A DNA stretch of 64,000 nt from Parapristionchus giblindavisi. Taxonomy: Eukaryota; Nematoda; Chromadorea; Rhabditida; Diplogasteridae. A program made the position numbers and the translations under genes. Under the pieces are notes generated by a model, which had not been told where the DNA came from, ran no database searches, and saw nothing but the letters and a program-made list of their open reading frames with translations. Positions 60,634 through 64,000 of this stretch are shown piece after piece; within the stretch, counting starts at the first letter, position 1, and every line of letters begins with the position of its first letter. The stretch lies in the NCBI GenBank assembly GCA_943737045.1, contig CALSFV010000023.1, forward strand, positions 434,001 to 498,000, written 5' to 3'.

Positions 60634-61342
60634 AGGTCGACACGACACCTATCGCCACCGCGGCGTAATCGACTAAGATGACGTCAATCTTGTTCTGATC
60701 CGTACAAGGTATGTTGCTTGACTTGGTTCTTTTCTCTGAAACATGACCTTTGACGGGAAGATCAAATCTTTCAAATTCTCATTTTACAGGCCGAATCGTC
60801 GTTCCTCATCGTGCAAGGTCGTCTAGAAGCCCATCGTCACTGCGTAGATGACATCAGATGCTGGACTAGTCCGGACTGAGTTCTGAAGCTTCTTTCAAGG
60901 TACGACCCTTCCTTGGATTCTCTTTCCTGTTATGTTATTTTCAAGTCGCGAAAAGATGAAAAGTTGTAGAGATTTTGCCTTTTTTTTTTCTTTTTTCATG
61001 GCTTTTGAACAGAACTTCTGTTAGAATATACTTCACCTTCGTTACTTCATTGTCTTTGCTTTTACTAACGTCCCCTTCACTGCTCACTGATCTGTCTCGT
61101 TGACAGAAACCAAAGTTTTATACAAAGTGATCCTTCAGAAAGCTCAACTCGTTTAATCTCGTAATTTGCTGTTTTGCAGGGCGAACCGTCACTGTCGACA
61201 AACATCTTCGGAAGCTCGTCGTCTTCGTCGATGATGATCTGCTCGATGTGCTCTTCAGAAGTGGTACGGCACCAAGCTCCGACGTCCGCGTTCTGCCGGC
61301 GTTTTCCAGTACTGGCGGGGACTCGTTTTCTGAAAAAATAAA
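60634..61342 (+). ncRNA. Candidate spliced, polyadenylated non-coding transcript
   Basis: Three exon-like blocks with clean splice signals: 60634-60708 (after CATTTCAG, before GTATGT), 60790-60899 (after ATTTTACAG, before GTACGA), and 61180 to about 61345 (after GTTTTGCAG), ending at AATAAA (61337-61342). The blocks have higher GC than their surroundings. The first two have stops in all three frames. The last block is open in two plus frames and partly on the minus strand, so a 3' UTR of an unseen gene or an undetected coding exon is possible. Confidence 0.35.
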
Positions 61343-61514
61343 GAATTTGGGGTTGTTAATGTTTGAAATCAGTGTCTAAGCCCGCGAAGTTAAATGGGCG
61401 GGGTCAGCATCGCTATATACATAAGGTTCACAAAAAATGGGCGGAGTTACGCATCGCTTTATAAGTACGGGAGAGGATGAGTATATGTATTTCGTTTGAT
61501 ATGCCTTCTAATAG

Positions 61515-61588
61515 GGACCCATGGTCTAGTGGATAGTAGATCGAATTGTCAATCCGATGGGTTGGTCGACAGGGAAGTTCGTTCCCCC
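61515..61588 (+). repeat. tRNA-like module (Asp-like)
   Basis: A box TGGTCTAGTGG (61522-61532) and an anticodon-loop-like TTGTCAA (GTC, Asp-like). The B-box region AAGTTCGTTCC is degraded. The flanking stems do not pair, so it is treated as a tRNA-derived relic. Confidence 0.45.
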
Positions 61589-61910
61589 GAGGAGGATTAG
61601 CAAAAGAAGACATCGCCAACAGAACCCATTTCTTTTTGCCATTTCTTCTTGATGCATTTACACTCTCTCTATGCTAACGTGGAGTGTATGTCAGATGTCC
61701 CACAGAATGATCATGAATCGCAAACTAACTTTTTCCCCTAAAATTGTAAAAATATTCTAAAATACTATTTATGTATTTGTATTGAATGCACTATCAATAA
61801 CTTTCAATGTTTATTGATGCAGAAACAGAGAGAGTGTATGCAAAATCAATAACGGACGATTACGGGAACAAGTCAAAGCTGAAAAAATAATTGTATAGCT
61901 CTTAAAATGT

Positions 61911-62530
61911 GGGGGGGGGCGATCATTTGCACAACGGATCATAAATCGGTTGGGATTTGGCGTATGGCAACCAAAGTTGTACCATTGCTATCAGTGGGAG
62001 TGTACGGTGTTGGGCTACCGTAACCGTCAGGAATCGCGAACTGATTTTTTTCAGTTGAACCATGACCCGGGGTTCATGGTTGAAAATTAGAAAAGTCGAA
62101 AAATTCACGAAACTCCGAGACCAAATACTAGTTGTCATTATATCAATAGTGAGCCAACTTTTATCTTTCTGGATACCGTAACCAGAACTATCGTAATCTA
62201 GCTACCGTACCCTACAATATTATAGCGAAATTCACGGAAATCCCTGTTTGATTACGGTAGTACGGGTTACGATATCCAGAAAGATAAAAGGTGGCTCACT
62301 ATGGATATAATGGCAACTACTATTTGATCTCGGGCGGTCATGTATTTTTCGACTTCGGCCATTTTCAACAATGAACCCCGGGTCATGGGTCAACTGAAAA
62401 AAATCAGTTCGCGATTCCTGTTACGGTAGCACAATACCGTACACTCCCACTGATAACAATGCTACAACTTTAGTTGCCCTGCGCCACCTCCCGACCGATT
62501 TATGATCCGTTGTGCAAATGATCGCCCCCC
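61911..62530. mobile_element. Foldback element family J with 8-bp target-site duplication
   Basis: The left end is nine G then CGATCATTTGCACAACGGAT; the right end is the inverse ending in six C. Long arms (about 290 bp each, including CAGTGGGAGTGTACGGT and TCAGTTCGCGATTCCTG) are inverted copies. It is flanked by identical TAAAATGT at 61903-61910 and 62531-62538. An 8-bp duplication points to the hAT superfamily. No transposase, so non-autonomous. Confidence 0.9.
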
Positions 62531-63053
62531 TAAAATGTGACTATAGTATGTTAGAGATGTTCACAAAGTTGTTATTCTATTGCTGAAGTTTAATCTTTTA
62601 TCTTTGTCACAATTTTTCGAACAATCGGCGAAGATAACGGTTTTCGACAGTTTTCTTAGATGTTGAATTTCGATTGTTATTTTCTGTTAAAAGAATATAG
62701 AATAAAAAAACTTGAAATGTGACGATAGTATTGATTACAACATGACTATAGTATTGATTACAAGATAGGAAGTCGTTTCGTTTCAGTGCTAGATCAGTGA
62801 TAGAGTGGCCAGATGAACAGACGAGATCGATGGGCAGAGACGCAGAGAGCCATCGCGCGCGCACTGAACTTGATTTACCACCACTATTGAGACGAGTGGG
62901 GGGCGGGGATAACTTCACTACAAAAAAACATTAAAATTTAAAATTATTTATTTTGATAAAATAAAGACTTTAAATTACTCTAATAATTTTATTGGCTCAG
63001 ATTTCGTATAGAAAAGTCAAAATATCTTCGAATGAAAAAAAACCGATAATTAT

Positions 63054-63600
63054 ACAGTACAGCCCGATCTCCTTTTGTACACGAGTAACACTGCGGCGCG
63101 CAGAGGCGCTCATTTGCGCTCATCATTTATTTCTGCGGGTACTGAATACTTTTCGATTCTCAAAGTCTTAATCATGAGTTTCCGTTATGAAAAGTTATTT
63201 TAATGACTAAAGAAACTGAAACAAAATTTGTATTAATGAGAAAAAGCAATTAAAAGACAAATCACACTGGTCCGAAAACGATGGGTAATTATTTAATGGA
63301 AAGGTATACTGTAATATCACGAATCGATCGCACGATCGCCGTAAGAGACCTTTTGAAATTTACAGTACCCATCATTTTCGGACTAGTGTGATTTGACTTT
63401 TAATTGTTTTTTTCTCATTAATAGAAATTTTGTTTCAGTTTTTTTAGTCATTAAAACAACTTTTCATAACGGAAACTCATGATTAAGACTTTGGAAATCG
63501 AAAAGTATTCAGTACCCGCAGAAATAAATGATGAGCGCAAATGAGCGCCTCTGCGCGCAGCAGTGTTACTCGTGTACAAAAGGAGATCGGGCTGTACTGT
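63054..63600. mobile_element. Foldback element family E, copy 2
   Basis: Starts ACAGTACAGCCCGATCTCC and ends with the inverse GGAGATCGGGCTGTACTGT. The ~250-bp arms are near-identical inverted copies, including GCGCAGAGGCGCTCATTTG and ATGAGTTTCCGTTATGAAAA. Copy 1 is the degraded element at 43213-43508. Confidence 0.9.
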
Positions 63601-64000
63601 AATATCCTGTAAAATGACTTCAATAAATCACTTAACGCCAGCAACAGAAGAAAAATCAGGATAATAATATTAAATAATTATAGATTTATGCGTTAGAAGG
63701 AGGATTAGATATAGTGAACAATTGATGTAGTGATCACAAGTTAGTATTTGCAGTCAAAATGGAATAAAGTTAATAGTCTGAAAATAATACGCATTGAAAA
63801 ATTAGGCCTAATATTAACAATGTTAAGTATACGGTCGCTGAAATTTGATTGAGATTATTGTAGTTATAGAATCCACAATCATACTCTTACTAAGCGTCAA
63901 ATTAAAACATTACAAAATCGCAAAAAAAATGTTACATAAAGAGCGATCTTCTATGCACTTCTCTGTAAATAGCTTAATTAGCCATTAAAATCGTGTTGTT

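Larger units (their letters stand above)
57501..64000. other. Gene-poor, element-rich right end
   Basis: Beyond the UGT stop, I find families H, I, J and E, two tRNA-like modules, a GC-rich island, a weak minus frame and a candidate spliced RNA, each listed separately. The remaining stretches (about 59100-59400, 59720-60630, 62540-63050 and 63601-64000) show nothing I can name. Around 62810-62860 lies a CTCTGCGTCTCT motif (minus strand), which I recall as frequent near worm promoters. Confidence 0.5.

Noticed and set aside
62607..62918. 103-codon minus-strand frame
   Set aside because: The N-terminal half reads partly protein-like, but the rest is AT-rich low-complexity and it lies in an element-rich spacer; more likely promoter-like or repeat DNA.

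Overview
The window is animal nuclear DNA, almost certainly from a nematode. It is AT-rich, with genes split into many short exons (about 45-290 bp) joined by GT-AG introns. A splice acceptor often lies a few bases before the start codon, as in trans-spliced worm genes. The protein families (pepsin-like cathepsin, UDP-glycosyltransferase, Ig+EGF membrane protein) suit a free-living rhabditid or diplogastrid. That placement is inference.

Layout, left to right. (1) 260-4314 (+): 3' part of a secreted aspartyl protease with both catalytic Asp motifs. (2) 4676-5302 (-): a small two-exon secreted protein. (3) 5438-6017 (+): a tentative small four-exon gene. (4) 6165-11089 (-): a type I membrane protein whose ectodomain resembles Shavenoid/Kojak. 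(5) 13677-34912 (-): a 21 kb gene of at least 23 coding exons for a large, mostly disordered, coiled-coil protein I do not recognise. (6) 34913-43643: long gene-poor spacer with purine-rich tracts. (7) 43644-50268 (+): Ig-EGF single-pass membrane protein. (8) 51637-57500 (+): UDP-glycosyltransferase. (9) 57501-64000: no protein gene supported; mobile elements plus one candidate spliced non-coding transcript.

The most unusual content is in introns and spacers: about eleven families of non-autonomous elements with terminal inverted repeats (TIRs) or full palindromes. They include two ~1 kb palindromes with shared ends, a foldback element with an 8-bp target duplication, and a mariner remnant with another element nested inside it. 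Several elements from unrelated TIR families carry tRNA-like RNA polymerase III modules (A box + B box). At least two families also share the sequence after the tRNA head, so a SINE-like unit seems to have been captured repeatedly by DNA elements.

The genes do not form an operon or an obvious pathway. Exon models were built by hand from splice sites, reading-frame phase and peptide continuity. Phases close exactly for all main genes, except for one unplaced exon in the 21 kb gene and one inferred 8-nt exon in the Shavenoid-like gene.
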